A DNA stretch of 64,000 nucleotides. It comes from Pinibacter sp031553495. GTDB lineage: Bacteria > Bacteroidota > Bacteroidia > Chitinophagales > Chitinophagaceae. This document shows, piece after piece, positions 52,123 through 60,154 of this stretch (the stretch's first letter is position 1; each line of letters opens with the position of its first letter). The notes under the pieces are model-generated. The model was not told the origin of the DNA. It saw nothing but the letters and a program-made list of their open reading frames with translations, and did not search any database. The DNA lies in contig JAVBLN010000021.1 in NCBI GenBank assembly GCA_031553495.1, positions 1 to 64,000 on the forward strand, read 5' to 3'. Made by a program: the position numbers and the translations under genes.

Positions 52123-52177
52123 TTTTTCATATGGCAAGCAATCGTTAGAGGCCGTCCTGTTAGCAGGATGGCTTTTT
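52123..52177 (+). ncRNA. 3'-UTR MASNR module with terminator
   Basis: The 24-nt element described at 39806-39829, exact, begins 5 bp after the lipoprotein stop codon, followed by AGAGGCC and stem GCCGTCCTG / CAGGATGGC with TTTTT. The hairpin sequence differs from the other copy while the 24-nt part and stop-codon spacing are conserved, so the conserved part is likely functional. Confidence 0.5.
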
Positions 52178-52209
52178 CTAGTTTTTTGCTATAACAGCCA
52201 ATATGATAT

Positions 52210-52243
52210 AATTGCCGGATTTTTTAATCCGGCAATTATTTTT
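52210..52243 (+). terminator. second terminator after the small lipoprotein gene
   Basis: Perfect stem AATTGCCGGATT / AATCCGGCAATT with a TTTT loop and ATTTTTTG tail. The remaining gap to 52541 holds family A copy 24 and otherwise no recognised signal. Confidence 0.85.
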
Positions 52244-52396
52244 TGAAAGAGGGTTGTTGGTAATAAGGAAGTATGTGGTTAAAAATCAGCCTGTTGCCGG
52301 CACAAATACTCTAAGCTGCTTTGGCATGGTATGCACCTGGCTAAGCTTGCGCCTGTCAGAATAATTTGTTTACGAGAGTAGGAGATAACCCCTACC

Positions 52397-52475
52397 GCTT
52401 AATAGCATTACTACCGATGAACGTAATGCGACGCAACGATGCTTAACCGGAGTTACAAATGCTGGTATCAAAAAA
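52397..52475 (-). repeat. family A repeat, copy 24 (reverse, C-type)
   Basis: Diverged right part (GCTTAACCGGAGTTACAAATG) but intact core ATGCGACGCAACGATG. Confidence 0.8.
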
Positions 52476-52541
52476 TTAATTCAATTGCAATTAGTAGGGC
52501 GCAAGCTTGCTCCGGCTGTCTTATTTCTGACCTCTAATCTT

Positions 52542-54491
52542 CTATTTGGATGCTTCCCATACATTATTGCTGGTGTTAATGTCGGGCAGGGTACTATCAG
52601 GATCCAGTGTTACGGACTCCAGTTTTGAAGTGGAATTGTACTTTGCTTTCCATGTATTACCGCGTTGCCATACTTCTACAGGAAATTGTATCCGACCTGT
52701 TTTCCCATTAGATTCTTTTATTTCTATTGTTCCCGGCATAGGAAGTTGCTCCATATTTTTTATGGTGATGATAGAGCCCTGACTGAAGTCATCATTTACA
52801 TATTCTACATTTGTTACTGCCTGATCGAGCTTCCAGTTGTTCATGAACCAGCCTCGCCAAAACCAATCGAGGGTTTCGCCGCTATAATTTTCCATTGCAT
52901 GGAAAAAATCCCATGGGGTGGGGTGTTTAAATGCCCAGTTGTTTATATAGTATTTAAATGCTGCATCAAAACGTTCGGGGCCTAAAATTACATCGCGCAG
53001 CAACTCAAGCCCTACAGCGGGTTTGTAATAGGCCACATTGTGGAGATTGAATTGTGAGGTTACATCCGGAATGGTCATTAAACTTTCTGTATTGGGGCTG
53101 AAAAGGTAGCGAGCGCTCTTTTGCCTGTTGGCGCTGGAGGCATTATAAAATTCTCCTTTATTAAAATTTTTGCTGGCCAGCGAGTTGATAAATGTATTAA
53201 AGCCTTCATCCATCCAGGGGTATTTTCTTTCATCATTGCCAACGATCATTGGAAACCAGTTATGCCCAAATTCGTGATCTGTTACTTCCCAAAGTGAAGT
53301 GCCGGATGCGTATTGCGAACAAAAAACGATGCCTGGGTATTCCATGCCGCCCACAATGCCTGCCACATTTACTGCTACCGGGTAAGTGTATTCATACCAT
53401 TTGGAAGAGTAATATTCAATGCTGCCTTTTACAAATTCTGTAGATCTTTTCCAGCCTTTTTCCCTGGCGCTTTCTTCGGGGTATACCGACATTGCCAGGG
53501 CTTTTTTCCCATCTGGCAGGTTGATTCTGGCGGCATCCCATATAAAGGCTTCCGATGCGGCCCAGGCCACATCTCTGGCATTGTTGCATTTGAAATGCCA
53601 TGTGATCCTTTTTTGAGTAGGGCGGGAAGCGGGGTCTGTCACTTCTTTTTCAGATCTTATCATTACGGTTTTATCGCTTTCTTTTGCCTGCTTTAACCGG
53701 CTGATCTGTTGTTGGGTCAAGACTTCTGAGGGGTTTTGCAATTCGCCGGATGCTACTACGATTTGTTTTGATGAGGTGTTGATGGTAAAATCAAAGTTTC
53801 CATATTCGAGGTAAAACTCACCCTGCCCTAGGTAAGGCATCGTGTTCCAGCCCAGCACATTATCGTACACGCACATGCGTGGATACCATTGTGCTATTTC
53901 ATATATCCAGCCATGTTTGTTCTTTTTCCTGCCCATACGGTCAGTGCCGAATTCGGGAATCTTAAAAGAATAGGCAATTTTTATTTTTAGCGAATCGTTT
54001 GCCGCTTTCATTGGTTCTTGCAGTTTTATCTGCATTCTTGTATCGGTAATTGTGTATTGAGCATTTTCTTCTTTTCCTCTTTGTATTATTTGTACCGATT
54101 TTATATCATAACCGCCATCGAAATTATGGCTAGACCATCGTCCGCCTGATGTGCCGTAAATAACCACACTTCTCGATTTTTGATCATAAATATTCTGGTC
54201 GAGTTGTAACCAAAGGAATGGCAGGCTTTCCAGGCTGTTGTTTTTATATGTTATAATTACAGATCCTGAAATGGAATGTTCAACATCGTCAAGTGTTACA
54301 TCAATTTTGTAATCGGCGCTGTTTTGCCAATAATTTTTTCCGGGAGTACCCGCTGCTGTACGAATATCATCTCCATATGCGGGATAGAATAGTGGCGCGA
54401 AAGCTTCATGCTGATCGTATTTTGATGTTATTTGCGAACTGGCAGATAACACCATCAATAAAAGAAATAGTCCTGCGAATGCTTTTTTCAT
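52542..54491 (-). CDS. M1-family zinc metallopeptidase (aminopeptidase N-like)
   Basis: A 649-residue exported gluzincin: signal KKAFAGLFLLLMVLSASSQ, an N-terminal beta-saddle, then GGMEYPGIVF (the GxMEN-like exopeptidase loop) and the zinc site H406EFGH410 with E429 exactly 18 residues later (HExxH-x18-E). The length suits the shorter bacterial M1 forms lacking the large C-terminal helical domain. Located in the periplasm or at the surface, it would cut N-terminal residues from peptides. Single gene flanked by repeats. Confidence 0.92.
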   Translation of the reverse strand: MKKAFAGLFLLLMVLSASSQITSKYDQHEAFAPLFYPAYGDDIRTAAGTPGKNYWQNSADYKIDVTLDDVEHSISGSVIITYKNNSLESLPFLWLQLDQNIYDQKSRSVVIYGTSGGRWSSHNFDGGYDIKSVQIIQRGKEENAQYTITDTRMQIKLQEPMKAANDSLKIKIAYSFKIPEFGTDRMGRKKNKHGWIYEIAQWYPRMCVYDNVLGWNTMPYLGQGEFYLEYGNFDFTINTSSKQIVVASGELQNPSEVLTQQQISRLKQAKESDKTVMIRSEKEVTDPASRPTQKRITWHFKCNNARDVAWAASEAFIWDAARINLPDGKKALAMSVYPEESAREKGWKRSTEFVKGSIEYYSSKWYEYTYPVAVNVAGIVGGMEYPGIVFCSQYASGTSLWEVTDHEFGHNWFPMIVGNDERKYPWMDEGFNTFINSLASKNFNKGEFYNASSANRQKSARYLFSPNTESLMTIPDVTSQFNLHNVAYYKPAVGLELLRDVILGPERFDAAFKYYINNWAFKHPTPWDFFHAMENYSGETLDWFWRGWFMNNWKLDQAVTNVEYVNDDFSQGSIITIKNMEQLPMPGTIEIKESNGKTGRIQFPVEVWQRGNTWKAKYNSTSKLESVTLDPDSTLPDINTSNNVWEASK

Positions 54492-54712
54492 TATTTGTTG
54501 TTTCAGAGTAAAAATAAGTAAAATCGAGTATAGTGGGCAGTTGGTAGAAGGTAGAAATCAGAGATAAAAAGTGAGAAGTTAGAGATCGGAACAAAAAATT
54601 TGAAAATTTGAAAATTTAAAAATGCCAAATGACAAAGACTATTCGAAAAATTGATTTCAATAATTACAAGTATGCTCGAAGTTATACTTCGCACGGTATA
54701 AAATGTGCAGTG

Positions 54713-54792
54713 CTTTTTTGGGAACCAGCGGTATTGCTACTATTAAGCTCCGGTTGTGTCACTCACTTGTGCGGTAGGAATGCTATTGGGCA
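54713..54792 (+). repeat. family A repeat, copy 25 (forward, T-type)
   Basis: Preceded by ACTTCGCACGGTATAAAATG as copy 23 is. Centre AAGCTCCGGTTGTGTCACTC has a small change. Confidence 0.87.
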
Positions 54793-54795
54793 AGT

Positions 54796-54834
54796 TATGA
54801 GTTATGAGTTATGAGTTTTGAGTTTTGAGTAATG
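54796..54834. repeat. 7-bp tandem repeat (AGTTATG)n
   Basis: Adjoins copy 25, as the array at 201-230 adjoins copy 1. Includes three AGTTATG and two AGTTTTG units. Confidence 0.75.
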
Positions 54835-54912
54835 AGTGCTTTTGTTTTGGCTTGCAATCAGTGATTAAAGTATTCTCAATTCTCCACTCTCAATTCTCCA
54901 TTTATTCACGCT

Positions 54913-54972
54913 CTGCAAGGCTGCAAGCCTTGCAGTCCTATACTGTTGCTTTTAGCAACATACCAGTATGTT
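54913..54972. other. three-hairpin cluster
   Basis: CTGCAAGGC/GCCTTGCAG (54913-54935), then GTTGCT-TTT-AGCAAC (54945-54959) and ACATAC-CA-GTATGT (54958-54971), with TACTG/CAGTA able to enclose the second. It lies between the M1 peptidase and NUDIX genes in a 572 bp gap also holding copy 25 and simple words. Confidence 0.55.
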
Positions 54973-55063
54973 GTATAATCAATTTGTCTGTACACTAATT
55001 TCTTGTTGTACTCAGGTATATTAAAAATACGAGCGAAAGTTAGAAATGCACCAATTTCAAATT

Positions 55064-55516
55064 TCAAATTCCAATCATTCCGGCAACAACTTTATCAATT
55101 GGCAGAGTAACAGATTCCGGTGTGAAATCTTTTTGATCAATAAATCTGAAGGTTTCTATTTCTCCGGTGGCGTCATAAATTTTTAGTTGTGCCTCATCAA
55201 AATCGAAAGCGGTATCACGAAGCGGTGCTTTAATAGGTTCCAGCGCTCTCACCCAATAATAAATGGAAATGATTTGTTCATCGGGCCTGAAGGCGCTCAT
55301 TTGAAAAAAATCGGTAGTGTATAAATGATCGTCTACTTCCACGTTAAGGCTCATTTCTTCTTTAAATTCCCGTTTAAGGCAATCGCGGGTGCCTTCGCCG
55401 AATTCCAGACCACCCCCCGGAAATTTTGTGTAATAGCTGCCTCTGATGTATTCGTCACTTACCAGTATTCTTCCGGCTTCATCTTTCAATATGCCGTAAA
55501 CGCGAATTGTGAACAT
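55064..55516 (-). CDS. NUDIX hydrolase
   Basis: A 150-residue NUDIX protein hydrolysing a nucleoside diphosphate linked to another group. The Nudix box runs from G35 to L57: G35-x5-E41-x7-R49-E50-F-K-E53-E54-M-S56-L; the usual Gly near the end is Ser56, otherwise it is canonical. The N-terminus RVYGILKDEAGRILVSDEYI is typical. The substrate is unknown. Single gene. Confidence 0.9.
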   Translation of the reverse strand: MFTIRVYGILKDEAGRILVSDEYIRGSYYTKFPGGGLEFGEGTRDCLKREFKEEMSLNVEVDDHLYTTDFFQMSAFRPDEQIISIYYWVRALEPIKAPLRDTAFDFDEAQLKIYDATGEIETFRFIDQKDFTPESVTLPIDKVVAGMIGI

Positions 55517-55620
55517 GTGGAGATTTGAGATTTTAAATTTGAGATTTGAGATGCGTTAGGTTGTGATGCGAATATTTGATCTGAGCTTTTTTATTCAATG
55601 TTCAATAATTCAATAATTCG

Positions 55621-56559
55621 CTAAAACCATTTCTTTTTCAAAAAATACCAGCTTAAAATAACAGACGCAGCTACTGATAACATTAACGGAATGTAAAATG
55701 CATGCGCTGAGCTTTGGTAAGGTATCGGCACGTTCATACCATAAATACCTGCTACGAGGGCGGGTAACGATAATACAATTGTGATAGATGTCAGCCGCTT
55801 CATCACGTTATTAAGATTGTTACTGATGATACTCGCAAATGCGTCAAGCGTGCTGCTTAATATGTTGGTATATGTATTGGCCATTTCAAGCGCCTGTGAA
55901 ACATCTACTATCAGGTCGTTTAAAAACTCTTTTTCTTCATCATTCAGCGCAAGAAAATTTGTTCTTACCATCTTTAATAACAGCAATTCATTTGAGCGGA
56001 GAGCTGTTACAAAATATACCAGGCTTTTTTGTATGCGCATCAGTTCCAGTAATTCTTCATTACGGTTTGAATCGTATAACTTTTGCTCAAGTATGTTACG
56101 GCGCTGGTTGATCTCTTTCAGATAGGCCATATAGTTTTGCACTACCTTCTCGAAAATTTTCAGCACCATCATTTTTCTATTGTCGGGATGACGGTTTTGA
56201 AAAGTGCTCAGAAACTTTTTTATCGCGGCATTTTCAAACGAATTAACTGTAATGATCTGGTTATGCGTGAGTATAATACAAATGGGAATGGTTATATAAA
56301 ACGCGTCGCTTTCATTGAATGAATTGTTTTCCGTTGGCGTTTTTATTACAATCAGTTTTACATTGTCTTCTTCTTCATAACGCGAACGTTCATCAATATC
56401 AAGGGAGTCGGTTAAAAAGTCGAGTGGAACATCAAGCTCGGTGGATAATTCATGGAACTCTTCCTGTTTTAAAGGTGGCAAAACATTTATCCACGCTCCG
56501 ATTTCCGGTTTGTCGATTGCAATTATCTGGTGGTTGATATTTTTGAAATACTGTATCAA
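55621..56559 (-). CDS. CorA-family magnesium/divalent-cation transporter
   Basis: A 312-residue CorA: a large cytosolic N-terminal domain with a long helix (QNRHPDNRKMMVLKIFEKVV..), and two C-terminal TM segments with the signature GMN (274-276, YGMNVPIP). The final basic KKKWF tail is normal. The homopentamer passes Mg or Co/Ni. A hairpin (56597-56620) lies 38 bp upstream of the start. Confidence 0.92.
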   Translation of the reverse strand: MIQYFKNINHQIIAIDKPEIGAWINVLPPLKQEEFHELSTELDVPLDFLTDSLDIDERSRYEEEDNVKLIVIKTPTENNSFNESDAFYITIPICIILTHNQIITVNSFENAAIKKFLSTFQNRHPDNRKMMVLKIFEKVVQNYMAYLKEINQRRNILEQKLYDSNRNEELLELMRIQKSLVYFVTALRSNELLLLKMVRTNFLALNDEEKEFLNDLIVDVSQALEMANTYTNILSSTLDAFASIISNNLNNVMKRLTSITIVLSLPALVAGIYGMNVPIPYQSSAHAFYIPLMLSVAASVILSWYFLKKKWF

Positions 56560-56596
56560 GTGTATTAAATAATTAATAATGAATAATTCGGTTTGT

Positions 56597-56620
56597 TTGC
56601 GGAATAAAACTATTCCGCAA
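56597..56620 (-). promoter_or_regulatory. hairpin in the corA 5' leader
   Basis: TTGCGGAATA / TATTCCGCAA, 10-bp perfect stem with a 4-base loop, in the likely leader. It could be a cation-responsive or transcript-stability element; not a recognised riboswitch. Confidence 0.45.
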
Positions 56621-56748
56621 TTTGCAACAGACAGTTTTGACGAAGGTTATAAGTATTGTCCCGGCTTTTTGATCGTTATCCGGGTTCTGTTTTTGTAATT
56701 GCCTGTTATACTATACGCAGTATAAATTTTGGCGGTGAGCTTCACTTT

Positions 56749-56826
56749 GCTGAATAGAATTACTACTGTACAAGTGAGTGACACAACGATGCTTAATAGT
56801 AGCACTACCGCCGGTCCCCCAAAAAA
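56749..56826 (-). repeat. family A repeat, copy 26 (reverse, T-type)
   Basis: Ends CACTACCGCCGGTCCCCCAAAAAA. Preceded by ACGCAGTATAAATTTTG. It lies in the 531 bp gap 56560-57090, with the hairpin above and the element below. Confidence 0.88.
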
Positions 56827-56911
56827 CATCACACACTTTATACTGCCTGAAGTATAATTTCAATTCACATCAAAAACAATTGCAAAGAAAGCTCTTATTC
56901 ATAAAACAATT

Positions 56912-57004
56912 GAAGCTGCCCGAGTTATTTTTTGAATTTCAGCCTGATATTTCCGGCTATCAATTGCCCGGATACCAAACTTTGCAAATCACTCAAACAG
57001 CTTC
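56912..57004. mobile_element. MITE-like element without family A core
   Basis: A 93 bp stretch whose ends, GAAGCTGCCCGAGT (56912-56925) and ACTCAAACAGCTTC (56991-57004), are complementary at 12 of 14 positions and match the ends of the element at 259-399. The interior (TTTCCGGCTATCAATTGCCC) has no GTTGCGTCGC core, so terminal repeats and core can occur separately. Confidence 0.65.
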
Positions 57005-57090
57005 TTAATAAGCGGCAATAAAAACACAAGTTGAAATACTATTACATGTTAGTCATATTTCATCATTGAATTATTATTAATCGCCTGTTG

Positions 57091-57876
57091 TTATTTTATT
57101 TCAATTACTCCCTCAAAAACCAGTTGTGCCGGGCCACACAGCCATATGTCGGAATAACTGCCGTCTTTATGACGGTCATATTCTACTGATAATTTTCCAC
57201 CTTTGGTTATAACAATTACTTCATTAAATCCGATTTCATTGTGAAAGGATACGAGAGCGCTTGCCGTAACACCGGTGCCACAGCTAAGTGTTTCATTTTC
57301 CACTCCGCGTTCATAAGTGCGCACCATTATTTCATCATCGTTTCGCTGCTCCACAAAATTTACGTTTACGCCATCTTTCGAAAATTTGTTGCTATAGCGA
57401 ATTTCTTTTCCCCTGGTGAATACATCATAAGCCATTACATCACTTACCAGTTTCACGTAATGCGGAGAGCCTGTGTCTAACAAATAATCATTATTAATTT
57501 CATGTACACTTTTAACGTCTTTCATTTTCAGGCATACAATGCCATCCATATCTATTTCGGCTTCGTGTTCGCCATCTACTGCTATGAAGTTATAAATGGT
57601 TCTTGTAATGCCTCGGTGAAACGCGAATTTAACCAGGCATCGTCCGCCATTGCCGCACATTGAGCTTTCATTGCCATCCGAATTATAATATTTCATTTCA
57701 AAATCGTAACCGTCGGCATTATTTAAAAGCATCAAACCATCGGCGCCTATACCAAAACGTCTGTCGCAAAGCAACTTTACCTGCTTGTTTGAAATGTTAT
57801 CATATTCATGGTGGCGGTTGTCCAGAATTACAAAGTCATTTCCTGTCCCCTGGTACTTAAAAAAATTAAGTTTCAT
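57091..57876 (-). CDS. dapF: diaminopimelate epimerase
   Basis: Converts LL- to meso-diaminopimelate for lysine and peptidoglycan. A 261-residue protein with the two catalytic cysteines C74 (SSMCGNGGRC) and C199 (LSCGTGVTA), both in full motifs, and the N-terminal FFKYQGTGNDFVILDN. Cytosolic dimer-like two-domain fold. A promoter box lies at 57914-57921. Single gene on the minus strand. Confidence 0.96.
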   Translation of the reverse strand: MKLNFFKYQGTGNDFVILDNRHHEYDNISNKQVKLLCDRRFGIGADGLMLLNNADGYDFEMKYYNSDGNESSMCGNGGRCLVKFAFHRGITRTIYNFIAVDGEHEAEIDMDGIVCLKMKDVKSVHEINNDYLLDTGSPHYVKLVSDVMAYDVFTRGKEIRYSNKFSKDGVNVNFVEQRNDDEIMVRTYERGVENETLSCGTGVTASALVSFHNEIGFNEVIVITKGGKLSVEYDRHKDGSYSDIWLCGPAQLVFEGVIEIK

Positions 57877-57913
57877 ATATCTGCTTTACACTTTATTAAG
57901 TAAAAACTGTTTG

Positions 57914-57921
57914 CAAAGGTA
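57914..57921 (-). promoter_or_regulatory. promoter box of dapF
   Basis: The minus strand reads TACCTTTG (same octamer as rpsT), 38 bp before the start codon. Confidence 0.72.
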
Positions 57922-57957
57922 AGATTTGTTGTATTTAGTTAGTAGTTGGTCAATTAG

Positions 57958-58830
57958 CTACATATTACTCACAATACCTAGTACTTTTTCAATTAGTTTG
58001 TTTACAGCTTGCGCACTGTCTTTTGAAAACTCTTTTGCCACACGGTTTGCCACAACTGCATTAAGACTAAGGCAGTGGTGACCCAGCAGGCGGCCAAGGC
58101 CATAAATGGCGGAAGTTTCCATTTCAAAATTGGTAATGCGGTGTTGTCCGTAACTGAAATCTGTAAGTTTGTCCACCAATTGCGGATTGCTAAGGCCAAG
58201 CCTCAATACACGACCCTGTGGACCATAAAATCCCGGGCAGGTAACAGTAATGCCATGATGAAATCCATTTACAAAATTTTTTAGCAACGATGCCGAACCG
58301 CCGCTAATATAGGGCTGCGACATGCTGTGCAACTGTGTTTGCGTAATAAAAGACTGGATCATCAGTTTCTCTTCATCATTTTGCTCATGTCGATAAAAGT
58401 TGAGCAGATTGTCAATACCCAGGCCATGTGTAGAAGCTACGAAACTATCTGCAGGAATATCTTTTTGTAAAGAGCCGCAAGTTCCCAGCCGCATAATTTC
58501 AAGAGAGGTTAATTTTTCCTTAATGGTTCGGGTTTCGAAATCGATATTTACCAAAGCATCCAGTTCGTTCATCACAATATCAATATTATCCGGACCAATG
58601 CCTGTGGACACTACCGACAGCCTTTTATTATTAATAGTGCCGGTGTGGGTAATAAATTCGCGGTGCCGGCATTTGAATTCAATATTATCGAAATGGCGGC
58701 TCAGCAAAGCCACACGATCGGGATCGCCCACAGTTATAATAGTATGTGCCAGTTCTTCAGGGCGCACATCCAGGTGATATACTGCGCCGCGGCCATTAAT
58801 AATCAGTTCAGACGCTGGAATTTGTTTCAT
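57958..58830 (-). CDS. nucleoside phosphorylase (uridine-phosphorylase-like)
   Basis: A 290-residue PNP_UDP_1 protein: phosphate-binding ITVGDPDRVALLSRHFD, STGIGPDNIDIVMNELDAL, RLGTCGSLQKDI, and the ribose-contact FEMETSAIYGLGRLLGHHCL with Met-Glu. The nearest type is uridine phosphorylase, giving uracil and ribose-1-phosphate, for nucleoside salvage. Length slightly above the E. coli enzyme (253 residues), consistent with the Bacteroidetes form. Purine nucleosides remain possible. Confidence 0.88.
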   Translation of the reverse strand: MKQIPASELIINGRGAVYHLDVRPEELAHTIITVGDPDRVALLSRHFDNIEFKCRHREFITHTGTINNKRLSVVSTGIGPDNIDIVMNELDALVNIDFETRTIKEKLTSLEIMRLGTCGSLQKDIPADSFVASTHGLGIDNLLNFYRHEQNDEEKLMIQSFITQTQLHSMSQPYISGGSASLLKNFVNGFHHGITVTCPGFYGPQGRVLRLGLSNPQLVDKLTDFSYGQHRITNFEMETSAIYGLGRLLGHHCLSLNAVVANRVAKEFSKDSAQAVNKLIEKVLGIVSNM

Positions 58831-58943
58831 TATAAAAAATTTTTAGCGGGGAAAAATCCGCAACTCCCCAAAGCTAATACCTCCTACTTAATTGAGGATT
58901 AAATAATTTGAAGAAAGATGTTTTTTAAACATAAAAATACCCT

Positions 58944-58951
58944 TATTTTTG
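58944..58951 (+). promoter_or_regulatory. promoter box of tRNA-Cys
   Basis: TATTTTTG, as upstream of tRNA-Met. Confidence 0.6.
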
Positions 58952-58977
58952 CAACCCCTTCAAAAGGGAACATAAAA

Positions 58978-59048
58978 GGTCCTGTGGCCGAGTGGCTAGG
59001 CAGAGCTCTGCAAAAGCTTCCACAGCGGTTCGAATCCGCTCGGGACCT
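58978..59048 (+). tRNA. tRNA-Cys (anticodon GCA)
   Basis: A 71-nt cloverleaf: acceptor GGTCCTG/CGGGACC with U discriminator as in tRNA-Cys, anticodon loop CTGCAAA, T arm GCGG-TTCGAATC-CGC. CCA is not encoded. Confidence 0.93.
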
Positions 59049-59058
59049 CCAAAATGCA

Positions 59059-59093
59059 ATAAGGATCACAATAAAATGATCCTTATTTTTTTT
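59059..59093 (+). terminator. terminator of tRNA-Cys
   Basis: AATAAGGATCA / TGATCCTTATT stem followed by T8; the T-run also serves as the first part of family A copy 27. Confidence 0.85.
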
Positions 59094-59163
59094 GAGACCA
59101 GCAGTATTGCTACTATTAAGCATCGTTGTGTCACTCACTTCAACTGTAGTAATGCTATTGTGC
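59086..59163 (+). repeat. family A repeat, copy 27 (forward, T-type)
   Basis: Its T-tract is the tRNA-Cys terminator T-run. The right arm is CAACTGTAGTAATGCTATTG. Confidence 0.87.
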
Positions 59164-59191
59164 AGGTTACCGCTAACAATACCTTGATTAT

Positions 59192-60040
59192 ATGAAAAAA
59201 GAACTTATTGCAGAACTACTGTAAAAATTTGAAGCCGCTTGTTATACCATAAAAGACGTTGAATGCTGGAGTGCCCGCGAATTGCAAACGGTTTTTAGGA
59301 TATAGCCACTGGGGAAATTTTTCCCAGGCCATTGATAGAGCGAAAAAATCGTGCGAAGCCGCCGGGGAAGCGCTTTCTGATCATTTTCGTGATATCACGA
59401 AAATGATCAGATTGGCTAAAGGAGCACAACGCGAAGTGCAAGATATTGCCCTTACCCGCTACGCCTGCTATCTTGTGGCACAAAATGGCGATCCATTTAA
59501 ACCGGCAATTGCTTTCGCTCAAACTTATTTTGCAGTGCAAACGAGAAAGCAGGAAATCATTGAGCAAAGATTGTTGGATGTAGCTCGCGTTTCGGCTCGT
59601 GAAAAGTTATCCAAATCAGAAAAAAAGTTTCCGGTATCATTTACGAAAGAGATGTGGATGAAAAAAGTTTTGCCATAATACGTTCCAAAGGAGATCAGGT
59701 ATTATTTGGCGGTTTCACCACTGCTGATATGAAGCAAAAGTACAATGTGCCGCCAAGTAGGGCATTGGCAGATTTTTTACCTACTCTTACCATTAAAGCA
59801 AAAGATTTTGCTACAGAACTTACCAGCCATAATGTGGTGGAAAAAGATCTGAGAGGTGATGGACAAATATCTCAAGAACATATAGATAATAATAAAGCCG
59901 TAAGGGATATATTGCAAAAGCGGGGTGTACAACCTGAAAATCTTCCGCCTGCAGAAGATGTTACCAAACTGAAACGTAAATTGGAGGGTGACGAAAAAAA
60001 GATTTTGAAGGGGCTAAAAAGAAAGGCAAGTAAATCTTAG
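59192..60040 (+). pseudogene. dinD: dinD-like gene, broken
   Basis: Across three frames the region encodes a DNA-damage-inducible protein D: the N-terminal part around CWSAREL, then YSHWGNFSQAIDRAKKSCE, DHFRDITKMIRLAKGAQREV, LTRYACYLVAQNGDPFKPAI, AFAQTYFAVQTRKQE, then VDEKSFAIIRSKGDQVLFGG and NNKAVRDILQKRGVQPENLP. Lesions: TAA at 59222-59224 (codon 11), an extra base near 59300 (..TTTTTAGGATATAGCC) and loss of one A from a run of seven at 59630-59636. Intact DinD is about 270 residues and is SOS-induced; it binds/affects RecA filaments. No SOS box seen. Confidence 0.85.
59377..59410. repeat. 34-bp perfect palindrome inside the dinD remnant
   Basis: Half site CTGATCATTTTCGTGAT, followed directly by its exact complement. 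It encodes the conserved DHFRDITKMI segment of DinD in the sense frame, so the protein constraint and the palindrome share the same bases. Confidence 0.9.
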
Positions 60041-60107
60041 CAACTACATGTTTTAACTATTCGGTGGAAGAAGGTGGAAAGGTGCATTTATCAAAAGCAT
60101 TTTTGAA

Positions 60108-60153
60108 TTGTTACATAATTTTGTACTTTTACATGTACAAAATTATGTAACAA
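60108..60153. promoter_or_regulatory. 19-bp perfect inverted repeat, operator of yefM-yoeB
   Basis: TTGTTACATAATTTTGTAC (60108-60126) and its exact complement (60135-60153) across an 8-base spacer, ending 1 bp before the yefM start. The left arm contains the promoter box TAATTTTG (60116-60123), and the right arm covers the ribosome-binding region. YefM/YoeB bind such sites to repress themselves. Confidence 0.85.
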
Positions 60154-60154
60154 T

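Noticed and set aside
59654..60040. Independent 128-codon gene
   Set aside because: It is the C-terminal part of the broken dinD in another frame; sequence upstream in that frame continues the DinD similarity.
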